Below are positions 13,986 to 15,000 of a stretch of DNA of 15,000 bases, one piece after another. The DNA lies in the NCBI GenBank assembly GCA_014634225.1, contig BLFN01000956.1, positions 353,876 through 368,875 on the forward strand, written 5' to 3'. The position numbers were made by a program, and so were the translations under genes. The DNA is from Acropora yongei (Eukaryota; Cnidaria; Anthozoa; Scleractinia; Acroporidae). Position 1 is the stretch's first letter, and the number at the start of each line of letters is the position of its first letter. A model generated the notes under the pieces. It saw only the letters and a program-made list of their open reading frames with translations, did no database searches and was not told where the DNA came from.

Positions 13986-15000
13986 AATCTGGCCTTGCCT
14001 TAGGATCAGATCATGATTTCGTAACATTAGATTTTAAGTTTTCTGGGCTGTTGAAACGCCATCCAGGAGTTTGGAAGATCAAGATCTTTGCTTGAAGATG
14101 TATACTTTTGCTCGTCAATTGAAGATTTGATGGATACCTTTATCTCTTTTGGGTATGTTTTTTCTTCGATCAGAGAGCTGTGGGATGCTCTTAAAAACGA
14201 CATTAAATTAGTTACTGTTGCCTTTTCACACAGGCGTTCTAAAGATCGCGCTCGAGAGAAATTTCTCTTCACCAACCGACTTATCAGTTTGAAAAACCGT
14301 TTAGCTTTAGGATTTCAGTCAGATGTTCAAGAAATATTGTGCTGTGAGGCCTCTTTAAAGGCCCTGTACGATAAAGAATTAGAGGGATCCAAGATTAGAA
14401 GTTGTGTAAAGTGGATGGAGGAGGGAGAGCTTCCTTCTCGCTAATTTTTTCTCTGGAGAAACAGCAGCATGAGGGAACTCTTCTCTCCTCCGTTTTCAAT
14501 TCAGAGGGGATAGAGGTCTCTTCTTTGCCGGATATGATTGAAGTGCACGAAAACTACTATGATAATTTATTTGCTAATGAAGAGGTGGACCTTGCTGTTC
14601 CGAATGAGCTTTTATCTCATGTGTCAGCCCTATTGAGTGCCTTGCTAACTTCTTTATTTAAACCAACTTGTGCTTTTGTTTTCCTGTATCAGTTCAGTTC
14701 TCCTGGGGAAAAGAATTTCCGAATTCTTTTGTTTTTCCTTAAAGTCTCTTTTATATGGGGTGTGGAAGTTCCGCAATAAAGTGACCTTCCACAATGGGAA
14801 GGAAAATTCGAGAGCAAATCATTAAGTATATAGTTGTAGATATTAAACGTCAAATTAATGTAGATAGACAGCGTTTTTCTCCTACTAGTTTCCGTTCTCC
14901 CTGGGTTCATCCAGCTCTTTGTGATTTTCATGACCATGATACTCTAGTGTTTTTTTTAGAATATTTTCTGTACTTAATTTGTGTCAATCACAAACATCTA
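13986..15000 (+). pseudogene. LINE ORF2 remnants of copy 3: endonuclease end, linker, C-terminus
   Basis: SDHDFVTLDFKFSGL (from about 14007) is the last endonuclease motif. It is fused in frame to ORF1 by deletion. The linker continues in other frames (LWDALKNDIKLVTVAFSHRR, KFLFTNRLISLKNRLALGF, SLEKQQHEGTLLSSVF, DNLFANEEVDLAVPNELLSH), parallel to 9207-9660 of copy 2. Near 14640 the RT is absent and the sequence jumps to the C-terminal block (SWGKEFPNSFVFPLKSLLYG, then VWKFRNKVTFHNGKENSRA, then IVVDIKRQINVDRQRF). At least four shifts occur. The 3' end lies beyond the window. Confidence 0.75.

Larger units (their letters stand above)
13153..15000 (+). mobile_element. U2-gene-targeted LINE, copy 3, internally deleted
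   Basis: The element starts after nucleotide 25 of U2 and leaves the window at the right edge. It holds a leader, most of ORF1, the end of the endonuclease, the endonuclease-RT linker and the C-terminal block of ORF2. Two deletions, near 13985 and near 14640, remove the CCHC knuckles with most of the endonuclease, and the whole RT. Its leader and protein sequence differ from copy 2, so these are two families of one lineage. Confidence 0.8.

Overview
The window looks like a piece of an animal nuclear genome, probably a marine invertebrate (inference, low confidence). It carries spliceosomal U2 and U1 snRNA sequences and 5S rRNA sequences, APE-endonuclease/RT non-LTR retrotransposons (LINEs), and an intron-containing transposon gene. 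There is no bacterial gene organisation. I see no ordinary host protein-coding gene.

The backbone is a composite small-RNA gene array with the period U2(+) - U1(+) - 5S(-). From left to right: 3' part of U2 (603-753), U1 5' end (950-960), 5' part of a 5S gene on the minus strand (6845-6883), U2 5' end (7130-7156), body of U1 (12102-12230), complete 5S on the minus strand (12762-12881), U2 5' end (13128-13152). The two 5S-U2 spacers (6884-7129 and 12882-13127) are nearly the same sequence, which confirms the tandem repeat.

Most of the rest is retrotransposon sequence inserted in the sense direction inside these RNA genes. LINEs with APE endonuclease and RT sit in U2 after about nucleotide 25-27 (1-602, 7157-10386, 13153-15000). 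One LINE sits in 5S after nucleotide 39 (about 2830-6844, minus strand). A third type, in U1 after nucleotide 11, has only an ORF1-type protein (RRM-like domain plus CCHC knuckles) and no endonuclease or RT in any copy seen (961-1882, 1892-about 2800, 10388-10720, 10730-12101). All copies are damaged to some degree.

The most exciting signal is the U1-gene-targeted, ORF1-only element. Its copies lie head to tail, each bordered by ACTTACCTG, the part of U1 that recognises 5' splice sites. Its 3' tail folds around ATTGCACT boxes, the sequence that U1 stem-loop II presents to the U1A/SNF protein. This suggests a non-autonomous retrotransposon that lives in U1 genes and copies U1's protein-binding loop. 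A small DNA transposon with an intact two-exon minus-strand ORF (7536-7976) is embedded in one U2-targeted LINE. Two rearrangement joints (about 2740-2840 and 10384-10390) have removed RNA genes between elements.
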